A stretch of 64,000 nt of DNA from Microbacterium marinum (GTDB lineage: Bacteria; Actinomycetota; Actinomycetes; Actinomycetales; Microbacteriaceae): positions 992,001 through 1,056,000 of the forward strand of contig NZ_JACHMD010000001.1 of assembly GCF_014204835.1 (NCBI RefSeq). The letters are read 5' to 3'. Under the pieces are notes generated by a model. That model was not told the origin of the DNA. It saw only the letters and a list, made by a program, of their open reading frames with translations, and made no database searches. The translations under genes were made by a program, and so were the position numbers. Position 1 is the stretch's first letter. Each line of letters opens with the position of its first letter. Shown one piece after another: positions 46,982-56,393 of this stretch.

Positions 46982-47018
46982 ACGCCCCGCCGCCCGGTTT
47001 CGACCGGCGGTGGGGCGT
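46982..47018. terminator. Hairpin between glpK and the convergent DNA glycosylase gene
   Basis: ACGCCCC (46982-46988) pairs with GGGGCGT (47012-47018); inner bases CCGCCCGGT/ACCGGCGG continue the stem with small bulges around a TTTCG loop. No T-run. Confidence 0.6.
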
Positions 47019-47032
47019 CGCAGCGTCCGCCG

Positions 47033-47896
47033 CTACTTGAGCAGTCGCGACAACCGGCGATCAGCGAGCACCTTGCCACCCGTCTGACACGTTGCGCAGT
47101 ACTCGAGGCTGTTGTCGGCGAAGAAGACCGAGCGCACTTCGTCGCCGCACACGGGGCACGCCTGCCCGCGTCTGCCATGGACAGCCATGCCGCGTCGCTT
47201 CGCGTCCTTGAGGTCTGCGGGCGGCTTTCCGGATGCCGCGGTCACGGCCTCCGTCAGCGTGTCACGGGTCGCGGCGTAGAGCCGATCGACGTCCTCGTCG
47301 CTCAGCGTGGCGGCGAGGGCGTACGGCGACATCTTCGCCGCGTGGAGGATTTCGTCGGAGTAGGCGTTGCCGATGCCCGCCACGATGGACTGGTCGCGCA
47401 GCACGCCCTTGATCTGCGTGCGCCGCCCGGCGAGGAGTGCCGCGAGGGTGTCGCGTGTGAACGCGGCGTCGAGCGGATCAGGCCCGAGCCTGGCGATGCC
47501 GGGGACGTCGGCGGGGGATCGGGCAGCGTAATACGCGAGTGACTTCTTCGTCCCTGCCTCGGTGAGATCGAACCCCGACCCGTCGTCGAACGCGACACGG
47601 AGCGCGATCGGGGTCTTGCCCGGGCGGATGATCGTCGACGGCAGTTGGTCGTACCAGCGCAGCCAGCCCGCCTTCGCGAGGTGGAAGATGAGGTGGGCAC
47701 CGGCATCCGTCTCGAGGTCGACGAACTTGCCGTGCCGCTGCGCCCCCGTCACCGTCGCGCCCGTCATCGCGTCGATCGGGGGGTCGTACGTCTTCAGCGC
47801 GGCGATGTTCGCGACCGACACCTTCGTGACGGTCAGTCCCGTCGCGCGCTCGCGGAGGAAGTCGACCAGTCCCTGCACCTCGGGCATCTCAGGCAT
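47033..47896 (-). CDS. Fpg/Nei-family DNA glycosylase/AP lyase
   Basis: Base-excision repair enzyme removing oxidised bases, 287 aa. The N-terminal MPEMPEV provides Pro2, the Schiff-base nucleophile, and Glu3. HGKFVDLETD (the conserved Lys, ~55), the H2TH region (DQSIVAGIGNAYSDEILH, ~175) and the C-terminal zinc finger CPVCGDEV ... CATCQTGG are intact. The strict Fpg/Nei distinction (8-oxoG versus pyrimidines) cannot be made by eye; the N-terminal VQGLVDFLRER is less like classical Fpg. Confidence 0.92.
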   Translation of the reverse strand: MPEMPEVQGLVDFLRERATGLTVTKVSVANIAALKTYDPPIDAMTGATVTGAQRHGKFVDLETDAGAHLIFHLAKAGWLRWYDQLPSTIIRPGKTPIALRVAFDDGSGFDLTEAGTKKSLAYYAARSPADVPGIARLGPDPLDAAFTRDTLAALLAGRRTQIKGVLRDQSIVAGIGNAYSDEILHAAKMSPYALAATLSDEDVDRLYAATRDTLTEAVTAASGKPPADLKDAKRRGMAVHGRRGQACPVCGDEVRSVFFADNSLEYCATCQTGGKVLADRRLSRLLK

Positions 47897-47939
47897 GCGG
47901 TCATCCTGCCACCCCGGTCCGACGGCGGTGAGGGGGTTG

Positions 47940-48497
47940 TCAGATCACCGGCCAGGGCACCGGGGTGCGGTCGTCGGTCGGCAGGAGCCCTGCGATCCAG
48001 CCGTCGTGGCGTCCGCGGGGGTCGTTCAGACCCTGCCGGAGGAGGCCCTCGTACCGGAAGCCGAGCTTCTGAGCGACGCGCGCCGACGGGACGTTGCCGA
48101 CGATCGCGCGCCACTGGATGCGCGCGAGCCGGAGCGGTTCGGCGAAGCCCGCGTCGATCACGGCGGTCGCCGCCTCGGTGAGGTAGCCGTGGCCGCGGGC
48201 CGCGGCATCCATCCAGAACCCGATCTCGGCGGACCCCTGCCTCTCGAACCGGTGCAGCCCGATCATGCCGATCCAGCGGCCCTCGGTGCGGATGCCCCAG
48301 GTGAGCTCGCTCTCCTCGTCCCACCAGGCGGCCGCCTTGGCGATGAACTCCTCGGCGTCGCGACGCTCGTACGGCGCAGGGAGCGTCGTCCACCGCGGCA
48401 CCTCCGGGTCCTGCGCCGCTGCCGTGATCGCGTCGACGTCGGCGTCGGTCGGCACCGACAGTTCGAGACGCTCCGTCCGCAGGGTCACCGGTTCCAT
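47940..48497 (-). CDS. GNAT acetyltransferase, RimJ/RimL type
   Basis: 185 aa. LRTERLELSVPTDADVDAI opens the fold as in RimJ/RimL-type enzymes; the acetyl-CoA site is AARGHGYLTEAATAVIDAGF (~100-120), where GHGY replaces the common GKGY, and NVPSARVAQKLGFRYEGLLRQ is the conserved C-terminal part. The acceptor (ribosomal protein N-terminus or small molecule) is unknown. Lies 43 bases upstream of the DNA glycosylase gene, same strand. Confidence 0.9.
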   Translation of the reverse strand: MEPVTLRTERLELSVPTDADVDAITAAAQDPEVPRWTTLPAPYERRDAEEFIAKAAAWWDEESELTWGIRTEGRWIGMIGLHRFERQGSAEIGFWMDAAARGHGYLTEAATAVIDAGFAEPLRLARIQWRAIVGNVPSARVAQKLGFRYEGLLRQGLNDPRGRHDGWIAGLLPTDDRTPVPWPVI

Positions 48498-48562
48498 CCT
48501 CCGACCCTATCCACGCACGTGCCGTCCTCCGGATCTCCGCGTCCCGCGCAGAGGCTGGCCCC

Positions 48563-48662
48563 CGTTCCGTAATCAGTCCGCAGGCAGCGCGACTCTTCAC
48601 CGAGCGCCGACGACGCGGCACAGCTCGCGCCTTCGGTCGCCGATGGGACTGAATACGGAACG
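48563..48662. repeat. 100-bp palindromic element family C, copy 1
   Basis: Terminal inverted repeat of 17 bp with one mismatch: CGTTCCGTAATCAGTCC (48563-48579) and GGACTGAATACGGAACG (48646-48662). Its centre is GC-rich and only loosely palindromic. The element is the same length as copy 2 (49633-49732), and both bracket the DUF559 gene. Confidence 0.7.
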
Positions 48663-48747
48663 CGGCGCCGCCAACCTTTCCTCCCTGGCCCGTCGAATCA
48701 GCTCGCCATCCACACCGCGCCACCGTCTCGTCCCGCCCCGGAGAAGG

Positions 48748-49605
48748 ATGCCGGACAGTGGCGGGGTGTTCGACGTGTGGACGACTGCCGACCTGCGAGC
48801 CGCGGGGCTGTCCGCCCGAGACATCCGCGTCGCGCTCGCGAGCGGCCGGCTCATCCGGACTCGGAGGGGTCATTACGTGGCCGGCGAAGCGCCCGTGGCT
48901 CTGCGTGTTGCCGCGCGCGTCGGTGGACGACTGGGATGCACGTCCTTGCTGGCAGCCCTCGGGGTGTTCGTCTTCGACAGCTCTCAGGTCCACGTGCACA
49001 TGGAACGTGGCGACAGCCGGATGCGGGGGATCAGCAGTCGGCGGCTCGAATCGCCGGAGCGGCGCAGCGTGGTCCTGCATTGGCGGCGATTCGTCGAGCC
49101 ACCGGCATCCGGCGCCGTGCATGTGCGGGACGCGCTGCTCAGCGCCGTCCGATGCCAGAGCCCTCGTCACGCCGTAGCCACACTCGACAGTGCGCTTCAT
49201 CTCCGCTTCATCTGCGCTGCCGACCTCGGTGATGTCTTCGCCGCGTTGCCCCAGAGGTTCCTTTCTCTCCGACCGCTGCTCGACGGTCGGGCCGAATCGG
49301 GCACAGAGACGCTCGTTCGTCTGATGGTGCGAAGCCTCGGCCACTCCGTCGAGCCTCAGGTGACGATCGCAGGAGTCGGTCGAGTAGACCTGCTCGTCGA
49401 CGGTTGGTTGGTCGTCGAATGCGACAGCCGTGAGTTCCATGCCTCGTGGGAGCAGCGACGCATGGACCTGCGGCGCGACCGACAGCTTGCTGCGCTCGGA
49501 TACAGCGTGCTGCGGCTCACCGCGGACGAGATCCTCTACCGTCCCGACCTCGTGATCGCCGCACTGCGAGGCGTGCTGGGATCGAGCCGTCGGCCGACCT
49601 CCTGA
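48748..49605 (+). CDS. DUF559 protein with AbiEi-like N-terminal region
   Basis: 285 aa. N-terminal ~60 residues (VWTTADLRAAGLSARDIRVAL, SGRLIRTRRGHYV) form a winged-helix of the kind placed on AbiEi-type antitoxins. The C-terminal ~100 residues carry a DUF559/Vsr-like nuclease-fold pattern: GVGRVDLLVDGWLVVECDSREFH (Asp and Glu-x-Asp as possible metal ligands), then DLRRDRQLAALGYSVLRLTADEIL. Known family members are common in multiple copies in Microbacteriaceae; function unknown. No partner toxin gene lies beside it. It is bracketed by two copies of palindrome family C. The start is the ATG preceded by GGAGAAGG. Confidence 0.8.
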   Translation: MPDSGGVFDVWTTADLRAAGLSARDIRVALASGRLIRTRRGHYVAGEAPVALRVAARVGGRLGCTSLLAALGVFVFDSSQVHVHMERGDSRMRGISSRRLESPERRSVVLHWRRFVEPPASGAVHVRDALLSAVRCQSPRHAVATLDSALHLRFICAADLGDVFAALPQRFLSLRPLLDGRAESGTETLVRLMVRSLGHSVEPQVTIAGVGRVDLLVDGWLVVECDSREFHASWEQRRMDLRRDRQLAALGYSVLRLTADEILYRPDLVIAALRGVLGSSRRPTS

Positions 49606-49632
49606 CAGCCTCGCAGGCGGGGGGACGCCCGG

Positions 49633-49732
49633 CGTTCCGAATTCAGTCCGGGCGGCTGGCTTGGGGCCACCCGCCGCCGCCGATCGGCGGAAGGACGCAG
49701 CGGCGCGCGGCGACGAGACTGAATACGGAACG
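49633..49732. repeat. 100-bp palindromic element family C, copy 2
   Basis: CGTTCCGAATTCAGTCC (49633-49649) and AGACTGAATACGGAACG (49716-49732), 17-bp ends with two mismatches, exactly 100 bp as copy 1. The interior differs from copy 1 apart from GC-rich stretches, so the ends are the conserved part. Confidence 0.7.
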
Positions 49733-49758
49733 CTCGTCGAGGCAGAGCGCCCCCGGCG

Positions 49759-50208
49759 TCAGCCCTCGGGGTGCTGCTGGATCCAGACGGCCATCGCGGC
49801 CAGGTTCGCCAGCGGGGCCATGGCGCCGATCGCGGGGGCGTCGAATACCATCGAGGCGACGCCGGCTTCGGCGTAGGAGGCCACCCATCCGGCGGCATCC
49901 GGCAACGGCACGGCCAGCAGCCTGCCGGTCTCCTCGGGCGGGATGCCGAAGCCCGCCGCAGCGGCCTGTGCACGCTCCGGTGTCGAGAAGGCGAAGATCG
50001 CCGGACCCTGCTCGGTCGAGGCGGCGAACGGCGTGGGCTCCTGGTCGGTGCCGCGGGCGATGAAGATCCACTTCTCGAGCGCGAACACCGCCCGCCACAG
50101 GCGTTCCTGCGCGGCGCGGTCGTCGGGCGCGGCCATGGACGGGCCGGCCGCCGCGTCGATCGCGGCGACGATCTCCGGCGCGGGGCTGAGCCTCGGTTCC
50201 TCAGACAC
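49759..50208 (-). CDS. Hypothetical protein (SseB-like?)
   Basis: 149 aa, acidic, soluble, no signal peptide or membrane segment. ALEKWIFIARG and PAIFAFSTPERAQAAAAGFG resemble the SseB N-terminal fold found in many actinobacterial housekeeping neighbourhoods, but the match is weak. It starts with GTG 50208, overlapping the 3' end of trpS by 8 bases, so it is co-transcribed with trpS. Function unknown. Confidence 0.75.
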   Translation of the reverse strand: MSEEPRLSPAPEIVAAIDAAAGPSMAAPDDRAAQERLWRAVFALEKWIFIARGTDQEPTPFAASTEQGPAIFAFSTPERAQAAAAGFGIPPEETGRLLAVPLPDAAGWVASYAEAGVASMVFDAPAIGAMAPLANLAAMAVWIQQHPEG

Positions 50209-51205
50209 GTCGCAGCAGTCCGAGCTTGTCGTACACGTCGTTGAGGGTGCGGTCGGCGACCTCGTCGGCGCGCGCCGCGTTGGCGGCGAGCACCCGGTCG
50301 AGCTCCGCCGGGTCGTCGAGCAGTTCGAGCGCCCGCTCGCGCACGGGACCGAACTCCGACACCACGACCTCGGCGAGGCCCTTCTTGAAGTCGCCGTAGC
50401 CGCGGCCGGCGTACTCGTCCTCGATCGAGGGGATCTGCCGCCCCGTCAGGGCGGCGTAGATCACGAGCAGGTTCGACACCCCGGGCTTGGCCTCGCGGTC
50501 GTACCGGACGACACCCTCCGAGTCCGTGACGGCGCGCATGACCTTCTTCGCCGACTTCGACGGGTCGTCCAGGAGCCAGAGCACACCGGCATCCGATTCG
50601 GCGGACTTCGACATCTTGGACGTCGGGTTCTGCAGGTCGTAGATGCGGGCGGTGTCCTTCTGGATCACCGGCATCGGCACGCGGAACGCCTCGCCGTAGC
50701 GTCCGTTGAAGCGCTCCGCCAGCGTGCGGGTCAGTTCGACGTGCTGCTTCTGGTCGTCGCCGACGGGCACGATGTCGGTCTGGTACAGCAGGATGTCGGC
50801 GGCCATGAGGATCGGATACGTGAACAGACCGACGTTCGTGGCGTCGGTGCCGTAGCGGGCCGACTTGTCCTTGAACTGGGTCATCCGGTTCGCCTCGCCG
50901 AAGCCGGTGACGGTCGACAGAACCCAGGCGAGCTCGGCGTGCGCGCGCACGTGCGACTGCACGTACAGCGTGGACTTGGACGGCTCGATGCCCGCGGCGA
51001 TGTACTGCGCCGCCGTCCGCCGGGTCTTCTCGCGCAGTTCGGCGGGGTCGTTCGGCTGGGTGAGGGCGTGCAGATCCACGACCGAGAAGAACGCCTCGTA
51101 CGACTCCTGCAGGTCCCGCCACTGCATGAGCGCCCCGATGTAGTTGCCGATCTGGAGGGAGTCGGCGGAGGGCTGCATTCCGGAGTACAGGCGGGGTTTG
51201 CTCAC
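50201..51205 (-). CDS. trpS: Tryptophanyl-tRNA synthetase
   Basis: Charges tRNA-Trp. 334 aa class I synthetase. The HIGH-region is SGMQPSADSLQIGNYIGAL (Gln in place of the first His, as seen variably in TrpS), VDLHALT and YPILMAADILLYQ line the tryptophan pocket, GDDQKQHVELTR is the conserved ATP/tRNA element and SKMSKSAESD carries the KMSKS loop (~195). Start is GTG 51205. Followed by the hypothetical gene (8-base overlap). It lies 47 bases downstream of the exonuclease gene. Confidence 0.97.
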   Translation of the reverse strand: MSKPRLYSGMQPSADSLQIGNYIGALMQWRDLQESYEAFFSVVDLHALTQPNDPAELREKTRRTAAQYIAAGIEPSKSTLYVQSHVRAHAELAWVLSTVTGFGEANRMTQFKDKSARYGTDATNVGLFTYPILMAADILLYQTDIVPVGDDQKQHVELTRTLAERFNGRYGEAFRVPMPVIQKDTARIYDLQNPTSKMSKSAESDAGVLWLLDDPSKSAKKVMRAVTDSEGVVRYDREAKPGVSNLLVIYAALTGRQIPSIEDEYAGRGYGDFKKGLAEVVVSEFGPVRERALELLDDPAELDRVLAANAARADEVADRTLNDVYDKLGLLRRV

Positions 51206-51252
51206 CCTACGATCCTACGCGCGAACGGATGCCGCGCCCCTCGCCGCCGGCT

Positions 51253-52092
51253 TCAGCCGCCGAGCGTGTAGTCGGCCACGACGGGCGCGTGGTCGCTCCA
51301 GCGCGTGTCCCAGGAGGGCGCCCGGACGACGTGGTAATCGGTCGCGCGGGTGGCGAGTTCGGCGGTCGCGAGGTGGTAGTCGATGCGCCAGCCGGTGTCG
51401 TTGTCGAACGCCTTGCCGCGGTTCGACCACCACGTGTACGGCCCGTCGATCTCTCCGGCGAACGAGCGCCCGACGTCGACCCAGCCGAGGCCGCGACCGC
51501 TCTCGCCGTCCACGGTGGTGACGGTCTCGCCCGCGGGCGCGGTGAACCGATCGAAGTACGCCCGCTCGCGGGGCAGGAACCCGGCCTTCTTGACGTTGCC
51601 CTTCCAATTGCGGATGTCGAGCTCGCGATGGCCGACGTTGAGGTCGCCGGTGATGAGCGCGAGGTCGCCGAGGTGCGGCATCCGCTCTTCCATCGCGTCG
51701 AGGAACGCGTATTTCGCGGCCTGCTTCTCGGTACCCGCCTCACCCGTGAAGACGTAAGCGCTGACGACGGTGAGGGTCTCGCCCTCGACCTCGACGTCGG
51801 CCTCGACCCAGCGCCCCTTCGAGTCGAGTGTGTCGTCGCCGAGCTCGATGCGCCAGACGTCCAGCGGCTCGCGGGCGGCGATGGCGACGCCGGCGCGCCC
51901 CTTCGCGAGGGCTTCGTCGTTCACGACGTGCCAGCCGGGCAGGGCGGCGGCGAGATCGGATGCCTCGGCCCGCACCTCCTGCAGCGTGAGGATGTCGACC
52001 TCCGCCGTTTCGAGCCAGCCGTGCATGCCCTTCCGGGCGGCGGCGCGGATGCCGTTGACGTTGACGGAGGCGATGCGGACGGTTCGAGGCAC
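51253..52092 (-). CDS. xth: Exodeoxyribonuclease III / AP endonuclease
   Basis: DNA repair nuclease, 279 aa. Seen: ASVNVNGIRAAARKG (~7-21), the metal-binding LQEVRAE (Glu, ~37), GWHVVNDEALAKGRAGVAI, TGDLNVGHRELDIRN with the catalytic Asp-x-Asn (~148), and the C-terminal YTWWSNRGKAFDNDTGWRIDYHLA and SDHAPVVADY with the catalytic Asp-His. I chose GTG 52092; it is the first start before the conserved RIASVN strand and AAAGG is close upstream. Confidence 0.94.
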   Translation of the reverse strand: MPRTVRIASVNVNGIRAAARKGMHGWLETAEVDILTLQEVRAEASDLAAALPGWHVVNDEALAKGRAGVAIAAREPLDVWRIELGDDTLDSKGRWVEADVEVEGETLTVVSAYVFTGEAGTEKQAAKYAFLDAMEERMPHLGDLALITGDLNVGHRELDIRNWKGNVKKAGFLPRERAYFDRFTAPAGETVTTVDGESGRGLGWVDVGRSFAGEIDGPYTWWSNRGKAFDNDTGWRIDYHLATAELATRATDYHVVRAPSWDTRWSDHAPVVADYTLGG

Positions 52093-52102
52093 GCCTTTCA
52101 GC

Positions 52103-53266
52103 CTAAGCGGGGCCGCCGACACCGGTCGTGCCGCGGGTCTGCGCGAGCAGGTCCTCGGCGCGGCGCAGGTCCCGGCGCGCGCCGGGGCGTTCCCACCAGC
52201 GCGCGCGGGCGAGCGCCGACCGGGCCTCGCGCACGCCCGCCTCGACGACCACCCGTAGCGCTTCGCGCTCGGCAGCGCGCTGCTGCTCGGCGGTCGGGGG
52301 CGCGAGGGGGATGTCGGCATCCCGAGCCGCGACCCCGATCCAGGATGCCGCGACGAGCATCACGATCCCGGCCAGACGCAGCCACAGCAGCAGACCGACG
52401 ACGACGGAGAAGGTGGCGAGCAGGGGGTTGGTGGGGGAGTAGGCGGCGAGAAAACCGAAGCCCAGCTGCAGGAGCGCGAGCGCCGCGCCGCCGGCGGTCG
52501 CCCCGGGGATGATGGAGCGCCACGGCAGCGAAGTCCCGGTGAGGAAGCGGATCAGCAGCGTCAGAGCGGCGGAGTTGAGCGCGACGCTGACGACGACCGA
52601 CCCGATCCGGCTGGCGAGTTCGGCGGCCGATGAGGGCACGTCGACCTCCAGCCACCGCAACGCCTGCGTCAGAACACCGCCGGCGACCAGCCCCAGGCCG
52701 GCGCCGAGGACGAGCGCGGCGCCGAACAGGATCGCCGCGACGAGGTCGCCGAGTTTCAGCAGCACGAAGCTACGGGTGTCGAACGGCAGCCCGAAGATGT
52801 CGCGGACGGCCCGTCGGGTGAAGGTGACGAACCCGATGGCGGTCCACACGGCGACACCGAGGGCGATCGTTCCGGTGACGGCGAGCAGGCTGCCGCTGTC
52901 GCGGGCGATCGACGCCACATCGTCGGGATCCACGGGCCCCGCCTCACCGATGAAGCCCGGGATGTAGGAGTTGACGACCCGGATGAGGCCGTCGATCGCC
53001 GCCTGCGACCCGCCGAGCCACAGGCCGACCACGGCGAACGCCGAGTACAGCGTCGCGAAAAGCGCGAACAGGGACTGGTAGCTGATGGATGCCGCCAGCA
53101 GGAAGCCGTTGTGCCGCAGGAAGTGACGCCAGACCCGCACCGGGAACCAGCGGAGGGTCCGTCGGGTGACCGCGCCGGCACGCTCGATGGGCTGGTCGAG
53201 GCGCTCGCGCAGACGAGACGCCTCCCACCGCTCGCGCAGGGGAGGCGTCTGGTCGTCCGAGGTCAC
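52103..53266 (-). CDS. YihY/BrkB-family membrane protein
   Basis: 387 aa, six membrane segments (about 50-75, 118-140, 160-185, 205-225, 240-262, 272-295). The family stretches HFLRHNGFLLAASISYQSLFALF and FGFLAAYSPTNPLLATFSVVVGLLLWL are clear. Both ends are charged and cytoplasmic; the ~75-residue C-terminal tail is Arg/Ala-rich and probably helical. Formerly thought to be RNase BN; its real role is unknown. Starts with GTG 53266, 11 bases upstream of the exonuclease gene. Confidence 0.9.
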   Translation of the reverse strand: MTSDDQTPPLRERWEASRLRERLDQPIERAGAVTRRTLRWFPVRVWRHFLRHNGFLLAASISYQSLFALFATLYSAFAVVGLWLGGSQAAIDGLIRVVNSYIPGFIGEAGPVDPDDVASIARDSGSLLAVTGTIALGVAVWTAIGFVTFTRRAVRDIFGLPFDTRSFVLLKLGDLVAAILFGAALVLGAGLGLVAGGVLTQALRWLEVDVPSSAAELASRIGSVVVSVALNSAALTLLIRFLTGTSLPWRSIIPGATAGGAALALLQLGFGFLAAYSPTNPLLATFSVVVGLLLWLRLAGIVMLVAASWIGVAARDADIPLAPPTAEQQRAAEREALRVVVEAGVREARSALARARWWERPGARRDLRRAEDLLAQTRGTTGVGGPA

Positions 53267-53285
53267 GCCTCGAGGCTATCGGGGG

Positions 53286-54053
53286 TCAGCCGCGCAGGAC
53301 CGCCTGCTTCACCTCGGCGATGGCCTTGGTGATCTCGATGCCGCGGGGGCACGCCTCGGTGCAGTTGAAGGTCGTGCGGCAGCGCCAGACGCCCTCTTTG
53401 TCGTTGAGGATGTCGAGGCGCACGTCGCCGGCGTCGTCGCGCGAGTCGAAGATGAAGCGGTGCGCGTTGACGATCGCGGCGGGGCCGAAGTACTGGCCGT
53501 CGGTCCAGAACACGGGGCACGAGGACGTGCACGCCGCGCACAGGATGCACTTGGTGGTGTCGTCGTAGACGGCGCGGTCGGTGATCGACTGGATGCGCTC
53601 CTTGCCCGGCTCGGGGGTGGAGTTCGCCTGGAGGAACGGCTGCACGTCGCGGAAGGACTCGAAGAACGGGTCCATGTCGACGATGAGGTCCTTCTCCAGC
53701 GGCAGGCCCTTGATCGCCTCGACGTAGATCGGCTTCGAGATGTCGAGGTCCTTGATCAGCGTCTTGCAGGCGAGGCGGTTGCGGCCATTGATGCGCATCG
53801 CGTCGGAGCCGCAGATGCCGTGCGCGCACGAGCGGCGGAAGCTCAGCGTGCCGTCGACGTCCCACTTGATGCGGTGCAGCGCGTCGAGCACACGGTCGGT
53901 CGGGTACATCTCCACGTCGTAGTCGACCCACCGCGGCTCGGTGTCGGTCTCGGGGTCGAAGCGACGGATGATGAAGGTGACCAGGTACGACTGGATGCCG
54001 GAGTCGTTCGACTCCTGCGGAGCGGCAGGTGCGTCGGGGGCGACGAGGGTCAT
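53286..54053 (-). CDS. sdhB: Succinate dehydrogenase iron-sulfur subunit
   Basis: 255 aa electron-transfer subunit of respiratory complex II. Cysteines for all three clusters are present: the [2Fe-2S] site SCAHGICGSDAM ... LAC (~75-90), the [4Fe-4S] site CILCAACTSSCPV (~168) and the [3Fe-4S] site CRTTFNCTEACPRGIEIT (~225). The start overlaps the sdhA stop by one base (TGATG). Last gene of sdhCDAB. Confidence 0.97.
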   Translation of the reverse strand: MTLVAPDAPAAPQESNDSGIQSYLVTFIIRRFDPETDTEPRWVDYDVEMYPTDRVLDALHRIKWDVDGTLSFRRSCAHGICGSDAMRINGRNRLACKTLIKDLDISKPIYVEAIKGLPLEKDLIVDMDPFFESFRDVQPFLQANSTPEPGKERIQSITDRAVYDDTTKCILCAACTSSCPVFWTDGQYFGPAAIVNAHRFIFDSRDDAGDVRLDILNDKEGVWRCRTTFNCTEACPRGIEITKAIAEVKQAVLRG

Positions 54054-55879
54054 CAGTACTTCCTCTCCATCGGCGGGTAGTTGAACTCGCCCTTGTCGTT
54101 CTTGGTGAACACGACGGGCTTCCAGTCCAGACGGATGTGGTCCTCGGGGTTCGCCGAGTGCGGGTCGCCCGTGAGGTAGGCCATCGTGTGCTGCATGTAC
54201 TTCTCGTCGTCGCGGTCGGGGTAGTCCTCGCGCATGTGGCCGCCGCGGCTCTCCTTGCGGTTGCGTGCGGCGTAGGCGACGATCTCGGCGATGTCGAGCA
54301 GGAAGCCGAGTTCGACGGCCTCGAGGAGGTCGGTGTTGTACCGCTTGCCCTTGTCGTCGACGTGGACGTTCTTGTAGCGCTCGCGCAGGTCGTTGATGGT
54401 CCCCATGACGTTGGTCAGGGTCTCCTCGGTGCGGAACACCTGGGCGTTCGCGTCCATCTCGTCCTGGAGCTTCTTGCGGAGGGTGGAGATCCGCTCGGTG
54501 CCGGCGTTGTTGCGGAGTCCTTCGATCATGTCTCGGACCTCCTTCGCCGGGTCTTCGGGAAGCGGCACGAAGTCGGCGGTCTTCACGTACTCGACGGCCT
54601 GGCGACCCGAGCGCTTGCCGAAGACGTTGATGTCGAGCAGCGAGTTGGTGCCGAGGCGGTTGGCGCCGTGCACGGACACGCAGGCGCATTCGCCGGCGGC
54701 GTACAGCCCGGGGACGACCGTGGTGTTGTCGGCGAGGACTTCACCGTTGTTGTTGGTCGGGATGCCGCCCATCGCGTAGTGCGCGGTCGGCATGACCGGC
54801 ACCGGCTCGACGACCGGGTCGACGCCGAGGTAGGTGCGGGCGAACTCGGTGATGTCGGGGAGCTTGGTCTCGAGGACCTCCGCGCCCAGGTGGGTGCAGT
54901 CGAGGTAGACGTAGTCCTTGTTGGGACCGGCGCCGCGACCTTCGAGCACCTCTTTCACCATGCAGCGGGCGACGATGTCGCGCGGGGCGAGGTCCTTGAT
55001 GGTGGGGGCGTAGCGCTCCATGAACCGCTCGCCCGAGGCGTTGCGGAGGATCGCACCCTCGCCGCGGGCGCCTTCGGTGAGAAGGATGCCGAGGCCCGCC
55101 AGGCCTGTCGGGTGGAACTGGAAGAACTCGATGTCCTCCAGCGGCAGTCCCTTGCGCCACACGATGCCGACGCCGTCGCCGGTGAGGGTGTGCGCGTTGG
55201 AGGTCGTCTTGAAGATCTTGCCGAATCCGCCCGTGGCGAAGATGACGGCCTTCGAGTGGAAGACGTGCAGGTCGCCGGTGGCGAGCTCGTACGCGACGAC
55301 GCCGGCGATCTGCGTCTGACCGAGCGCGTCCTTCACCGTGATGAGGTCGAGGGCGTAGAACTCGTTGAAGAAGTTGATGCCGAGCTTGACGCAGTTCTGG
55401 AAGAGCGTCTGCAGGATCATGTGGCCGGTGCGGTCTGCGGCGTAGCAGGCGCGGCGCACCGGGCTCTTGCCGTGGTCGGCCGTGTGGCCGCCGAAGCGAC
55501 GCTGGTCGATCTTGCCGTCCGGGGTGCGGTTGAAGGGGAGGCCCATGTTCTCGAGGTCGATGACCGCGTCGATGGCTTCCTTCGCGAGGATCTCCGCCGC
55601 GTCCTGGTCGACGAGGTAGTCGCCGCCCTTGACGGTGTCGAAAGTGTGCCACTCCCAGGAGTCCTCTTCGACGTTGGCGAGCGCCGCCGCCATGCCGCCC
55701 TGCGCCGCACCGGTGTGGCTGCGGGTGGGGTAGAGCTTGGTGATGACGGCCGTCTTCGCGCCGGGGCCGGCCTCGATCGCAGCGCGCATGCCCGCGCCGC
55801 CGGCGCCGACGATGACGATGTCGAACTGGTGGTAATGGACGCCGTCCTTGACGACGGTGTCCGCAGTCTGCGTGCTCAC
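54053..55879 (-). CDS. sdhA: Succinate dehydrogenase flavoprotein subunit
   Basis: 608 aa catalytic subunit. FAD motif [19 protein letters not shown] (~18-37), the covalent-FAD loop [14 protein letters not shown] (~54), the substrate-site HRTGH-like TGHMILQTL region, and [20 protein letters not shown] (~280) are as in the family; [13 protein letters not shown] carries the active-site His. Start GTG 55879. It follows sdhD by 49 bases and overlaps sdhB. Confidence 0.97.
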   Translation of the reverse strand: MSTQTADTVVKDGVHYHQFDIVIVGAGGAGMRAAIEAGPGAKTAVITKLYPTRSHTGAAQGGMAAALANVEEDSWEWHTFDTVKGGDYLVDQDAAEILAKEAIDAVIDLENMGLPFNRTPDGKIDQRRFGGHTADHGKSPVRRACYAADRTGHMILQTLFQNCVKLGINFFNEFYALDLITVKDALGQTQIAGVVAYELATGDLHVFHSKAVIFATGGFGKIFKTTSNAHTLTGDGVGIVWRKGLPLEDIEFFQFHPTGLAGLGILLTEGARGEGAILRNASGERFMERYAPTIKDLAPRDIVARCMVKEVLEGRGAGPNKDYVYLDCTHLGAEVLETKLPDITEFARTYLGVDPVVEPVPVMPTAHYAMGGIPTNNNGEVLADNTTVVPGLYAAGECACVSVHGANRLGTNSLLDINVFGKRSGRQAVEYVKTADFVPLPEDPAKEVRDMIEGLRNNAGTERISTLRKKLQDEMDANAQVFRTEETLTNVMGTINDLRERYKNVHVDDKGKRYNTDLLEAVELGFLLDIAEIVAYAARNRKESRGGHMREDYPDRDDEKYMQHTMAYLTGDPHSANPEDHIRLDWKPVVFTKNDKGEFNYPPMERKY

Positions 55880-55928
55880 GTGGGGATTGCCTCTGTTCTG
55901 TCCGTGTGCGTGCCGGGGCGTGACCGGC

Positions 55929-56393
55929 TCAGCCCTGTGCCTTGCAGGCCTCGGAGAGGATGCTGGCGTCGCTGAGGTTGGGGATGCAGGGGTCGAAGGT
56001 GAAGACGACGAGCGTGCCGAGCAGGATCATGAACGCGGCGACCGCCCAGAGGGCGACGACGAGGATCCGTCGGACCTTCGCGTTGCTGACGTAGTCGTTC
56101 ACGATGGTGCGCATGCCGTTGGTGCCGTGGATGAACGCGAGCCACAGCATGGCGACGTCCCACCACTGCCACAGCGGGTTGGCCAGCTTGCCGGCGACGA
56201 AGGCGAAATCGAGGCCCGAGATGCCGTCGCCGACCATGAGGTTGGAGAAGAGGTGGCCGAAGATCAGCACGATGAGCAGCACGCCAGAGACGCGCATGAA
56301 GACCCAACCCCACTTCTCGAGGTTCGGACCCTTCTTGCGGATGGAGGCCTTGCCCTGCGGGGTGCGCGGCGGGACGAGGGTGTCGGCGGTCAT
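55929..56393 (-). CDS. sdhD: Succinate dehydrogenase membrane anchor subunit
   Basis: 154 aa, three membrane segments (about 32-52, 75-95, 112-135). [24 protein letters not shown] carries the haem-b ligand His near residue 46 and [14 protein letters not shown] a second conserved His. Its ATG overlaps the sdhC stop by one base. The C-terminus has two Cys ([16 protein letters not shown]). Confidence 0.93.
   Translation of the reverse strand: MTADTLVPPRTPQGKASIRKKGPNLEKWGWVFMRVSGVLLIVLIFGHLFSNLMVGDGISGLDFAFVAGKLANPLWQWWDVAMLWLAFIHGTNGMRTIVNDYVSNAKVRRILVVALWAVAAFMILLGTLVVFTFDPCIPNLSDASILSEACKAQG

Noticed and set aside
48748..49605. A complete toxin-antitoxin system based on the AbiEi-like region
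   Set aside because: No AbiEii-type nucleotidyltransferase or other toxin gene lies next to it; the C-terminus looks like DUF559 instead.
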